Origin: Tieghemiomyces parasiticus
Taxonomy: Eukaryota > Kickxellomycota > Dimargaritomycetes > Dimargaritales > Dimargaritaceae
Assembly (NCBI GenBank): GCA_027575765.1
Contig: JANBPT010000705.1
Coordinates: 1 to 25,420 of the forward strand
Length of the DNA: 25,420 nt
Direction: 5' to 3'
The position numbers and the translations under genes were made by a program. The notes under the pieces were generated by a model that saw nothing but the letters and a program-made list of their open reading frames with translations, was not told where the DNA came from and ran no database searches. Position 1 is the stretch's first letter, and every line of letters starts with the position of its first letter. Shown here one piece after another: positions 1 to 10,529 of this stretch.

Positions 1-513
1 ACCGGTTACCAGCACGCGAAGGCCAAATATACACGCAGCCGGCTCGAAGTGGCGGCGGAGAAGGTAGGGTATGGCTCAGGATAGAGCAGGGGAAAACATA
101 CAAGAACCCAGATGTAACGACTAGCAGGTAGCCCCGACGGATGGGGTGGACGAGAGACACGGTCGAACGGGCCGACCAGCCACCCTACGCATGTTGTGGT
201 ACTAAGGGAGGGGAATAGTAGCCAGTCAAACTCATGCAGGGTAGGTGAGGAGGTGGAGGGGTTCTCTTACCCCCCTCCCCACTTCCAAGCAAAACGGCGA
301 CAATCCCCGGATCAGCACCTGCGCCACCAAATATACCCCACACACACGAGAATGGTAGACACCGCTGTTGGAGTGATGTGGAACTTAATGTGTGGAAGGT
401 AGGGAAGGGAAAAGTGCGGTACTATTGGCGCTTTTCAACAGCTGCCGTGGGGTCCATCATCTTGTCCACCACCGCGGGGTCTCGGGAAGAATAAAAGTGA
501 AGTTCCCGACAAG
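1..513. other. 3' flank of the homeobox gene
   Basis: No coding sequence could be supported here. The stretch is moderately purine-rich on the plus strand, so pyrimidine-rich in the sense direction of the homeobox gene whose stop codon lies at 514-516. It most likely holds that gene's 3' untranslated region. I see no AATAAA on the minus strand in this stretch, so the polyadenylation site is unplaced. The short open frames on the plus strand have no recognisable protein character. Confidence 0.5.
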
Positions 514-1752
514 CTATATCTGGGCGACAGGGTTGGCCTTATCCCGCGAGCCTAACCGGCCGTTGAGACCCGTGCTTGCCATCTGCTCGTAGACGCGCTG
601 CTTGTACTTGGGCACGTTGACAGTCCGCATGTCCGGCCCACCGGGCGGTGCGGCGCCCGCAGCGAAGGCTGGGTCCATAGTCAGGGAGGCTCCGGATGTA
701 GGGGCAGCGGTAACGGTCCCGTAGCCGAGGGTCGCCGAGGTATAGGGTACGGAGACGGCGGGAGACTGACCGGCCGGTTTGGCGTAATGGGCAACGGTGG
801 CGGCCATGCTCGCAACGGCTCTACTCTCGATGGTGGCTGCCGTGGTCGGCGTGGTGCACTGGCTGAGCATTGGCTGGATGATCCGCCGCCGTGCGTTGAT
901 AAACCAGTTGCTGATTTGGTTGAGGGTCAGGTTGGTCTGCCGGGCTAGGGTCAATTTTTCCTCCTCGGTAGGATACGGGTGCATCATGTGTTCCAAAAGC
1001 CAGGACTTGAGCATGGCCGTGACGTGTTTGGGCAGATTCCCACGCCGTTTCTTCACCGACTTGTCGGCGGTCGGCGTGCCGACGTTCGTGGCGTTAGCGG
1101 TCGAGTGCGGTGGCGGCTGATCACCCGCCCCGGGAGGTGATACGCCTCCGCCAACTAGGTTGAGTCCGGGATTGAAAAGAGAGGCCGGTTGTGGCGAGCC
1201 CAAACCAAAGTGGCCAGGGCCTGGAGTCGGGTAGGGCGAGTGGGTGACACCATAAGCATGGTTGCGAGCTCGCCTCGTTGGGCCAGCCCCTGGCGGTAGG
1301 TCGCCGGCCAGGGGACCGAACCCGGGCATGGAGTAGTTTACGGCGGGATCCGGGGAAGGGAACAAAAGATTATATTCGGGCAAGGCGGGGGTCGCCTGGA
1401 GGAAAACAGAGCTTTTCATCATCTCCAGGGCGCGCAGGTAGGCCATTTCCGCGCACGGGTTGACCTCAACTGGCGCCGCTGGATCGGCGCCGGTGGCTGG
1501 TGACTCGGACGGGAGTGGGGTACCGAAGCTAGATAGGGGTGACGAGTGGAACAGCACCGTGGGGGTGAACTGCTGTGGTTGCAATAGCAGCGGTTGTGAT
1601 GGTGCCTGTTGTGGGTAGTAGTACGAAGGGTACGGCATGGCCGGGACCTGTGGGGGGAAGGTCGGGGCCATCAGGTCGGACATGGGGGCGGACGACAGGG
1701 CCGTGGCGTTGCACGACGGTTGGAACTGACCCGCGTGCAGCGACAGGGCCAT
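514..1752 (-). CDS. TALE-class homeodomain transcription factor
   Basis: A 412-residue protein read from one uninterrupted exon. The homeodomain lies at about residues 233-295. It carries the TALE signature: the extended loop between helices 1 and 2 with HPYPTEEE at residues 258-265, and the recognition helix WFINARRR at 283-290, with Ile rather than the usual Gln or Lys at homeodomain position 50. A basic KKRR patch opens the domain. Residues 1-230 are low in complexity, rich in Pro, Ser, Gln, Gly and Tyr, as in activation or interaction regions; the tail of about 115 residues is Ala, Ser and Thr-rich. The start ATG sits in a good context (ACCATGG). TALE proteins bind short DNA sites in the nucleus, often as heterodimers; fungal relatives include Cup9/Tos8-type regulators and HD1 mating-type proteins. 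The target genes cannot be told from the sequence. The domain call is firm; orthology is open. Confidence 0.93.
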   Translation of the reverse strand: MALSLHAGQFQPSCNATALSSAPMSDLMAPTFPPQVPAMPYPSYYYPQQAPSQPLLLQPQQFTPTVLFHSSPLSSFGTPLPSESPATGADPAAPVEVNPCAEMAYLRALEMMKSSVFLQATPALPEYNLLFPSPDPAVNYSMPGFGPLAGDLPPGAGPTRRARNHAYGVTHSPYPTPGPGHFGLGSPQPASLFNPGLNLVGGGVSPPGAGDQPPPHSTANATNVGTPTADKSVKKRRGNLPKHVTAMLKSWLLEHMMHPYPTEEEKLTLARQTNLTLNQISNWFINARRRIIQPMLSQCTTPTTAATIESRAVASMAATVAHYAKPAGQSPAVSVPYTSATLGYGTVTAAPTSGASLTMDPAFAAGAAPPGGPDMRTVNVPKYKQRVYEQMASTGLNGRLGSRDKANPVAQI

Positions 1753-2096
1753 GGTGTCGGGTAGCGGCTCCAGGGCGATATGAGGGGCACGAGGACGAAC
1801 CGGTCCCTCAAGGTTCGGGGAGGGAAAACTCGGTGGCGTCGGTGAGGGGGAGAATATTTTGACACGGACAGGGTATAGATACGCACGGACGAGCTAAAAG
1901 ATAGAAAAGTCACTGGGCCAGAGACTATGGATAAGACGACGACGGCGAGGCTACAGGCTGTAGGTCAGACAGACCAGCGCGGGGAGAGCGGATAAAATCA
2001 GGGAGAAATTGAAGGCGACTCCGGGCGACTAGAGGGTGGTGCTGAGGGGTCCGACAGATAGAAGGGGGGCGGCTGGATAGACCCGGGGTCACGAGG

Positions 2097-2112
2097 ATAA
2101 ATATATGTATAT
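2097..2112 (-). promoter_or_regulatory. TATA-like AT-rich element upstream of the homeobox gene
   Basis: A 16-base run of only A and T apart from one G, in a G-rich surrounding, reads as TATACATATATTTAT in the sense direction. It lies about 345-360 bases upstream of the homeobox start codon, a plausible place for a core promoter with a leader of about 300 bases. It directly adjoins the AG repeat. Position and composition are the only evidence. Confidence 0.3.
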
Positions 2113-2144
2113 AGAGAGAGAGAGAGAGAGAGAGAGCGCGCGCG
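2113..2144. repeat. Compound microsatellite (AG)12(CG)4
   Basis: Twelve AG units are followed directly by four CG units on the plus strand. The AG part is a polypurine tract in the same direction as the surrounding purine bias; the CG part is an alternating purine-pyrimidine run of the kind able to adopt the Z form. Expansion by replication slippage is the simplest origin. Confidence 0.9.
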
Positions 2145-5038
2145 ATAATAGCGGGAGTGGTGTAGACGAGCCAGGAGAGTGCAGTACATATACGGGCAAG
2201 AGTCGGAGTTGTCAAAATTGATATATGAGGGGCGAGGGACCGGGTGGTTAGGGGAAGGCGAGTGATCGGTCAGATGGGCACAATGTCGAAGTGGCGTCAG
2301 CGGGTGAATTGTCAGAACAAATCACGGGAAAGCGTTTAACAAAGGAACAGGGAGAGAAGGGCGGAAGAGGTAAGCGAGTCAGGAGGAAGGAAAAAAGGAA
2401 AGGACGTGGGCAGCGACCAGCCCGTGGAACAAAGGGCGGGAGCAGAGAAGTGGGGGACCTGGTAAAAGGACTGGGAACGCGTACTCCTCTATACGTGGCC
2501 GGAGAGGGCAGAAAAGTTACGTGTAAGGAGGTGGACGAAACGGAGGAAAGGAGCGGGACGTGGAGGGGCAAAGCCAACCATAAGAAGTCTTAAAGGCTAA
2601 TGTTGGCTCGAGGCCGGGGAAAGACAGAGGCCTGGCGCTAGTAAAGAAGAGAGGGGAGGGGGCGAGGGCCACACATGCGATGTGGACCAGTCAGTGGAAT
2701 TATCGGGACTTCGGTCGGAGCGGTCAGGCGTCTATACAGGAATTTAAGTGACAGTGACAGCTCTGAAGGGCCCCCGGACAAGTGTCCAATTGACGAATTC
2801 GACAAGTCAGAAGGAGGGGGGACAGTGGGGATAATGGCCAAGGAGTAAAAAAAGGTAAGGCGAGCGCAAGGTTGAAGGGAGGGATGGCAGGCGGGGCAAT
2901 TAAGTGGTCCGGAAGGGAGCGACAGGGGGCAGCAACGTCGATAATTGGACCGAATGCGAGGGAAATTGGGGGGCTTGAAGGCGACAGGTGACCGGGGCAA
3001 AGACGGGTCGCTATGGCCAAGGAGGACAAGGCCGAGCGAAGGGATAGGATGGCGAACGATAGGCCCGCGGTGGAGACAGAGGGAGGGCACGGCGTAGACC
3101 AGGAGCCGCCGAAATACAGGGCCAGGCCAATCGACCGAAGGTGGTCAGGAAGAGAGAGGAGCTGGGCGGGTGCAGGTCCAGGTGGAGCGCGTGGAGGTCG
3201 GTGTGAGTAAATCGGAGTGGGTACGTGTGCGTCTGAGTGGGGCCAAGTGTGTGGCAGGTAGATCGGTCGGGGACCAAAGGGGGAAAAGATAAACTAGGGT
3301 CTGGTGAGAACCAGGGTACATGGGAGGGCGGGGGAGAAGGGGTGAGGTGAGAGGATCCACCGCACGAACGTACGATGCGCCTGGGGAGAGGCAGGTATAG
3401 AGTGTGGGGAGGTGGTGGCGGTGAATATACTAAACCTAGGCGATGAAACGCAGCGTAGGCAGTTAGAGTTGAGGCAAAAAGTGCCAGCGTGCGGATGGGT
3501 TGGAGATGAAATGATCCACTTCCAAACCGAGTCGCAAAGTAACCACCCGAGTAACACAACGGGCCTGAAGATAAGGGCAAGGGGATGTGAGCGGAGGGGA
3601 CCGGGCTTGCGAGGGGCGTTGGGAACGGAGCAGCGGGCCGATAATCCGGCAGAGGAACGGTCAGAAGTTGTATGCGGGGTACACAGGAACCTACCGCGCT
3701 GGAATGGAGTCCGAGCGGCCTGTTCGATGGACAGCCGACGCTAAGCTCATAAGAAAGGGAAACCGGAGGCAGAGTGGAGCGCTTCAGGCAGGATGAATAC
3801 GACAGGGTCTACAGGAGTGACGTTCGGCAAGCGAGACAGGTAGGCATACCGGGGCGGGGCTCCCCTGTCAGAATATCGAGTGTGGCGTCTCAGAAAGAGC
3901 GGGCTTTAAAATAATGTGACAACGCGGGGATACACAGGACACTGGCGGACGATACCGCGCTATTCACAAGCTGGTATAACGTGGTACAAGTGTGGTCTGA
4001 CAGGCCCGCAGGGGTCAGACGCGTGCGGCAAGTCGGTCGAAACGGAGGCGAGGGGGAGGGCGCCTGGAGTGTAATGAACAAGCCCGTCTGATGTGCGTTT
4101 GGATAAAAAAAAAGTCACGGATGGGTGAGTGGCAAACGATGACGGCGGCGGATGTGGATCAAGAGCTTTTACCGGACTGAGGGGAGGGGCGCAGTGCAGG
4201 CACTTGTAATGGCGGGGAATAGGCAGAGAGCGAGAGAACCGGGCGGGTTGCCGGTGCGCGGCCAGCTGGTCGGCTAAATAAACAATTGGGGGTGTCTATG
4301 TGCGTGGTTTCCGCACCAAGGGTGGGAGCCGAAATGACGAGCTTAAATGAAGTATTCGGGAAGAGAGTAGCAAGTGATTACAGCCTGCAGTGATGATAAG
4401 CAAATGCGGGGACAATAGTATTAAATGTGAAATGACAGTAATTGCCAGGGGGGATGGGAAATAGTAGAGAAGTGTGGCCCTGGGCCTGCGGCTAAAAAAT
4501 GAGAGCGTGGGCAGGAATGTCGGCAGATGCCCAAATCCAAGCAGACCGGTGGGCAAGAGAAAGTGCTAGAGAACCGGACAGATCGGGGCTGGAGTCAACG
4601 TCCGCGTGGACAGGAAAGAGAAATGGTAGACCTGAGGTGGATAGTCAGAGGTAAACTTTGAAGCCACTGAGGCGGCGTGTGTACATATGCGGATCAGTAG
4701 GAGGATATGCGGTAGCAACAGATTAAGTAGTTGCATAGAACGAAGGGAGCTGGGTGGTGTACGACGGAGTAATGCGGCTTTAAAATAGTACCACTGAATC
4801 GCCAAAGCATGTAGGCACTGGTGCGGTGAAATACGAGTGAGGGCGGGAAGAATAGGGGTGGGACACATCACACGGCGGTTTACAGACCTAATGTGGACGG
4901 ACAGTGGTGTGGAAGGTATGCCCGTACACCGAATGGCTAACTAAGGAGGCCAGCGGGAGCCGCAGGTGAGCAAAGCTGGGCGTGAAGAATGGGGGCGACA
5001 AGTTAGGCTTGCCGTAAGTCGGGCAACGTGGTAAGGTT

Positions 5039-5048
5039 GGGGGGGGGG
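5039..5048. repeat. G10 homopolymer
   Basis: A run of ten G within the purine-rich region. A second run of nine G lies at 5240-5248. Both fit slippage in a G-rich background. Confidence 0.8.
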
Positions 5049-5750
5049 TTGTGAAGCTTACTACTTGCAGCGGAGAGGTGAGGCCAACAGCTTGGCGATG
5101 GGGTCCAGGTAAGGGGCCTGTGTGGTGGGGCAACATGGGGGTGGTAGCATATCAAGGTACCATAAAGGGATGAGTTTATGGTGTTTGGGTACGGAGGTGT
5201 GGGAAATATACGGGCGTATCAGGCCGTAAATCTGGGAGTGGGGGGGGGAGTGAATGGCTTGGTGGCGGGGCGAATCCGTCAACCAATGGGGCTGGGAAAG
5301 TAGTGATGATAACGGTGGAAGCGACTTGTGCCCAAAGTGCCAGGGCATAGGGAATAATGAAGAGTGGTGGGTACTTGAGAATAAAAGGTCGTGGAAGAAA
5401 GTCATGGTGGCACACTGCGCCAACCCACTGGGGTGGCTGCAGCACGAGTCTATCAGCCACTGCCCTAACCCTGGCGGTGGTGCTGGCCGGTATACAGGTA
5501 CATGCTGGCTGAACCTGAACTTACGTACCTAATAAAAGTCGGATTTTAGATGTCGCTACCTGGTTGTAAGTGGCAGTGCCAGTGGGATGATCTATAGAGG
5601 ATAGAGGGCCGGGGCTCGCTAGCCAGAAATGTGGAAAGCGATGGGGAGGGGACCGGCCGGCTGAAGAGCTATATACTAATTTAAGTTTGTGCAGGGCGGA
5701 TGTCCTAAAATGTGGAAAAAACGAAGATACCAGCCTGCCGGAAGGTAACA

Positions 5751-8295
5751 ATGGTGTCAGACCAACCGGCCAAGTTTATACCGGCTGCATCACCGAGGAT
5801 GGTTTGCGGGACAGGCGCCACAATAAATGCGCATATACTCCAAGCTCGAGGCGGACCTGGCGGATCGGTACCCTTGGGCGGTCAGCCTCCCCTTCCTTCA
5901 GCCAATCGCGTCCAAGCTGTCGTTCCGCTACAGCGCTTCAGGTCCCTCTATGTAGCTAGTTTGCTGGCCCACCATATGCCTTAACTATCGCTTCAGCCCA
6001 CCGCCCTAGACGTGTCTTCTCTTTTTCTGGATTTCTGTCTACCATGATCCGCCGTACATCTCGGCTTTACTCTGGGTGCACTACGGCCACTGATTGGAAG
6101 CCTCCTCCAAACCCACAAGGCAACACAGGCAGGTGGGGTCAGATGAATGAGGCAGGTGTAAGTTGAGAGGCGCTGTGGCGTCTGTATAGTGTACAGCGAG
6201 AGTAGGTTGGTAGGTAGCGTGGAGGGACCTAGGGCGGCGGCGAGCCAGATGGAAATAGGGGGATGCTTTGGATCTACACCTTCACGCTCGCCTGTTGGTC
6301 AGCCACAAGCCACTCGCCTCTTTATCGCACTACAAATTATAAAGGCTGCGGGCCTATCTCATGTAGGTTAGACAAACGGTGGTTGTTCTGCTCACGGCGC
6401 TTATGGGCGGTGTGACCGTGGTGTAGGGCGTCAGTCTTTGTCAGTGGGGCTGGCTGGCTGTATACATGCCCTCGCAAAGCAGGCTGAAACGCAGCGGCAA
6501 CGGCCTCCGCCCACACCGATGGAACGGGTGTCTCAACCTTCTCTATCTCGGCTGATCGGTTCGGCTCCAGTGCAGAATGTGCAAGGGCGGTATCGAAGCG
6601 TGTCGTATTCACCGCAATTACCTGCTAGTTAGGTATGGAAATAGAGGTACATGTGCGGCCATGGATGCGCCCTGCGTTAAAGGATCACCCTGCCACTGAT
6701 CTTTCTTTCCTTAGCCTGCCGCTTCCAACCACAGGTCGCTCTCGTCCGAGCAAATCTCACATATACTCTGGGCCTAGTTTAGAAAGTCGTATAGGGAATA
6801 GACTCATCAAGGACACTGGTTGAGGACCGAGACACTATGAGTACATTTACGCTGACCATTTCATCTAGCCCCAATACCAAGCGAGGGCACGGTAGTAAAG
6901 GCGCATGACGAGTCGGGTAATCCAATGCTGGTGCTGATCGGCTGGCGACGAGGCCAGATTCGCAAGTTGTCGCTACCATCGGTGGACGAATCCCAATCGA
7001 CAGTCTGGTAGACACCACCACGGGGCAGGGCAGCAGGTAAAGTTTAGAGGGGGAGGTGAAGATGGGGCGATCTAATCAACCGGTAATGTTGCGTTTCCCC
7101 AGGAAAACGGATGGCGTATATAGCATAATCAAGGGGTTGATTGATATTGTTGCATAACAGCCACGAGAAGGCGCAGTCGACATGCTGTGTCATGCCAGGA
7201 ACTCGATACTACCGGCCGGAAACGCCATTCGCGGCGGTCAGGTCCTGTATCATCCCCCCCTACTTTCTACCGTTTTGACCACAAAGTTGGCAGGAGAAGT
7301 TTCGGTGGTTAGTTGAGGCCGGGCGCACACACTCAGTTAATCAATCACACACTGCAGCGTCCAGGTTCGGCATAATAATAGCATGTCTGCCCATCCACCA
7401 GTGTGTCCAGGGGTATTTGCCTAACCGAATGTCCTGCCGATATACTGGCGGCTGGGTCAGGTGCCATTGTTTGCTTCTGTGATGGACCTGTGATGTAGTT
7501 TCTGTAAATCTGGACCCGCTACTGAACAGGCTTAGTATAGCACCTCCTTAAATTGGATAAAAGTGATAACGCCCCGTAGGTGTTAATACATCAGCAAGCT
7601 GTTATTGACGACGGAGGTCTAGCAGATTTGGTATGCGTGGTTATGGGGTGCTAGGTATACGGGTCACCATTGTATACCAAGTTAATCTGACCTTGAAGGG
7701 ACATCAGTCAAGCCATCCCGCTAGGGTTGCCATAAACATATACCGCATCCATACCAACTACCCGTTCATTGGGATATCTGTGTCAATTAAAATGCAGATG
7801 CGAATCTAATGGGCCAATATCACCATGTCTGTTCTCAGCGACCACTTCGATGATGCATGCCAGTCAAGATGTGTTGAATATGATGCAGTGGTGGTTGGAC
7901 TTCACCAAAGGCTGGATGGATTCTTGAAGGACCTAGTTATGTAGCGCCGCTAATCTGCTGTTACGGACTGTCGCACGTGTATCCCGTGCTGTATCAAGCG
8001 GTAGACATTACCACGAATGCCTTGGCCGTGACGCTAAGCATCCATCATGATCACCCCAATGATATCCATCTCTGGCGTATTTCATGGATTTCTAAACGGT
8101 GCTCGTGACTAGGTCAGTAATGGCCTTGTCCACTATCCCTTTACCATCGTGTCCACAAGATAGATACTTGACCAGGTCGATTGGTAGAGAAGTTGGTCCG
8201 AGACTATTATGTCTAGTCTCAACTTGTATTACAATGTGAAATGACATGCCGTGCACGGGATTGCCGCTGAAATGGGGAGATGAAGGAAGTTAAAA
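5751..8295. other. Stretch without recognisable genes
   Basis: Base composition is roughly balanced between strands and no open frame here resembles a protein. The part next to 8295 must include the 3' untranslated region of the TXNDC9/Plp1 gene, but no AATAAA is visible on the minus strand close to its stop. I found no tRNA, transposon motif or tandem repeat. Confidence 0.5.
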
Positions 8296-9361
8296 TTAGG
8301 CAAACTCATCGTCAGAGCTGGTATTCCGTGCCCGCTGGTTACCGGCCGCTTGGGCGTGATGCTTGCCTAGGAAGCCGTCATTACGCCGCCGCAACGAGGA
8401 ACCTCCGCCCACGCCGTCGTCTTCAAGGTAAGCATCTTCATCGGTTTCTTCCTCCGAGCTGTCACCCGGCTGATCCGCTTCGCGCGGCGGTTTGGGGCTG
8501 TTTAGCACGCCCGTCCGGCGGAGGAGCGCTTCTAACTGGACCGTCTTGAAATCGTCCTTGTTGCCCAGTTCCTCGAAACCGACCACGCGCCGTACAGTGA
8601 CACTGTTAACCACTGGGATCACGCAGGGCAGGACCCGGATCTTGAGTTTCTCCACCATAAAAGGGACGTTGGATACGTTGACCTTGAAGAACTTGGTGGT
8701 GAAGTACTTGCGCGCGAGGAGCTGTTATCAGGTCGGGGGTCGGGAGACCAGTAAAGGGGCAATTCGATGACAATAGCTAACGGGTTAGAGGCAGGGTTGC
8801 CAAACGATGCCAATCGACCATCCGATGCGGGCTACATAGCCAGCCAGGCAGTTAGGGGGTGGCGGGCGTTCAGCGTCATTATCACCTACCTGGAGATGTT
8901 TGTCCATAATGAGACAGCGGCGGAAGTCCGGGTGGTAGAAATGGAGTACGCACAGATCGGTCGAGGTCATCAAGTCCAAAGCCGCCTTCTCTTCGAATAT
9001 CTCGGTGTATTGGCCGTGGTCGTTGGACCGCATGTTCTGGAGCTCGGCCATCCTGGCGGTTTAAGAGGGAACGCGTGCAGTGTCGACAAGGATGGGAGGA
9101 TCAGACGTCCGGGGAAAAGTGAGCCCATAGTAGCAGCCAAGGTCACGGCGGCAGTGGTCCGGCAAACGAGGGGAGACCTTTGATGTCTCCTTTGGTAACT
9201 TACTGCTGTTTGAGGGCGTCTAGGCGCTGCTCACGGTAGGCGGCCACCCCGGAGTCGTTCTCCAGTTCCTCGAAGAGGGCGTCCTCTTCGAGGTCACTGG
9301 AAGCCTCCAGGCCCTTATAGGCTAGGCGCTCGATGTTGGCGTCGGTGGGAGTGGATGTCAT
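8296..9361 (-). CDS. Thioredoxin-like CCT cofactor, TXNDC9/phosducin-like (Plp1) family
   Basis: Three exons: 9361-9204, 9052-8890 and 8721-8296, giving 248 residues. Introns are 151 and 168 bases, with donors GTAAGT and GTAGGT and acceptors CCAG and ACAG; joining them restores one frame. The N-terminus (1-60) is acidic and helical, as in the family. The thioredoxin-like fold covers about residues 70-180, with HFYHPDFRRC at about 89-98, MDKHLQ across the exon 2/3 join, and the cis-proline loop IRVLP near 135-139. There is no CXXC pair, so it should not be a redox enzyme. The C-terminal tail has a Ser/Glu/Asp run at about 190-205 and then basic residues. Human TXNDC9 and yeast Plp1 bind the CCT chaperonin and modulate folding of tubulin and actin in the cytosol; length matches (226-230 in those). 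It is divergent from the transportin gene. Family confidence is high. Confidence 0.9.
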
Positions 9362-10529
9362 TACTGGGAGGAGGGTCAATGGAAATAGCCGGAAAAAGAG
9401 AGCAATGCGATCCGGTTTGGGAGGTTGAGTGGCTCAGTGGACGTAAGGGCAGGGTGACTTGGCCAGCATGAGAAGCTCTGAGTGGATGCCGCGAATCAAG
9501 TTGGAGGCCAGATGGGGCGGTGTTCGGTCTCGGGCCACCGCTGCGTCGCCAACCAGGCACCATTAATTTCGCAGTTTCACTCCCCGGCGCCCGCCTGCGG
9601 TCTGCTGGGTATATCCGTCATACTACCCACGCTTCCCTTGACGACAGCCCGACAGATAGAGCTGGGTGCTGGCTTCGAGTTTACGCTCGGCTCGATTGTG
9701 GTGATGCAGAAGAGCTCCCTTCAGTCCTCAGCCGCGGGTCGCATTAGGCGTGTATGTATGGGCCGACCCTAATCTTGCGATTCTCAAGCATAGGGATGTT
9801 GTCACTGTGAGGTATGCTGCCCGGGTGATACTGGGTCAAGTGGCTTCCCCTTGATCCGCCGTGACGTTGGGTCTGTCTCCGTCTATCAAGACTCACAGCA
9901 ACCCCCACCGTTCATTGTAGACTTCTATTAATTCGCCACCCTCACATCCACGTCCGCAGGTGGTGATTTCCCTTCTCGCCACCGTTTTTTTTACTTGCCC
10001 TGCCGCCACCACCTTCCGCTCCACCGCTATCCTCGCTAGCTTTGTACGACTCTCGTAGTTGCGACTCCCCACCCCCCGCCTCCAACACACCATTTGGCCA
10101 TCCCCGCCATGGTCCCACCCACCCAGGGTCCCACAACCCACGCTGCTCTTGCGGGTGGTATTTTTTTTTCTTCCGGTGAGGCTTCGTAGTGCCAAAGTGG
10201 GAGAGGGAGGGAAATTGACATGGAATACCATTAGCCTGTGGACCGGAGAGTCCTGATTAGTCCACGCACCCACCCCCCGCCCCTCCTTCTCCTTCACCAT
10301 CGCCGACCGCCTCTCCCTTCGACACCCTTCGAAGACCCGCCCTACCACGTCCATCTACCTGTACTTGACCTTGATAGTCCCTTGATACTTCGTCCTTTCA
10401 TCCCCCTGCCTTGATTAGCGTTGCGCCATCTCTGCGCTTAATCGTGTGGACTGCACCCCCCCTCCCCCTTCACTCGTCTTTACTCCGCCTTATCCCGCCT
10501 CCCACCCACCTGGAACCCAAATCAGCACC
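9362..10529. other. Divergent intergenic region between the TXNDC9-like and transportin genes
   Basis: About 1.17 kb separates the two start codons, so both promoters must lie here or a bidirectional one is shared. Next to the TXNDC9-like gene the plus strand is purine-rich, and from about 9890 to 10530 it becomes C/T-rich with CCACC and CCCTCC runs. Each gene therefore has pyrimidines on its own sense strand just upstream. No clear TATA box is seen near either start, as is common for constitutive genes. No protein-like frame is present. Confidence 0.55.

Larger units (their letters stand above)
1753..5750 (-). other. Long pyrimidine-rich region (sense strand) upstream of the homeobox gene
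   Basis: Over about 4 kb the plus strand is markedly rich in G and A, with many GGGAGG, GAAAGG and similar runs, so the sense strand of the homeobox gene is rich in C and T. The bias fades near 5.7 kb. Open frames on the minus strand give Pro/Ser/Leu/His-rich products and on the plus strand Gly/Arg/Lys/Glu-rich products, as expected from composition alone, and none shows a domain. This could be a promoter region, a very long 5' leader, or a noncoding transcript; the sequence does not decide. Confidence 0.5.

Noticed and set aside
2291..2593. 100-codon Lys/Arg/Gly/Glu-rich open frame on the plus strand
   Set aside because: Composition follows directly from the purine-rich strand; the minus-strand frames there are equally composition-driven.
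3011..3580. 189-codon Pro/Ser/Leu-rich frame on the minus strand
   Set aside because: Low-complexity translation of a pyrimidine-rich strand with no motif; overlapping frames of similar quality exist.
9430..9440. tRNA A-box-like TGGCTCAGTGG
   Set aside because: No GGTTCGANNCC B box follows at tRNA distance and no acceptor or T stem can be paired.
10446..10529. Possible N-terminal extension of transportin in the same frame
   Set aside because: The extension begins with GTG, not ATG, and is Pro-rich translation of the C/T-rich leader; the ATG at 10530 matches the family's start.
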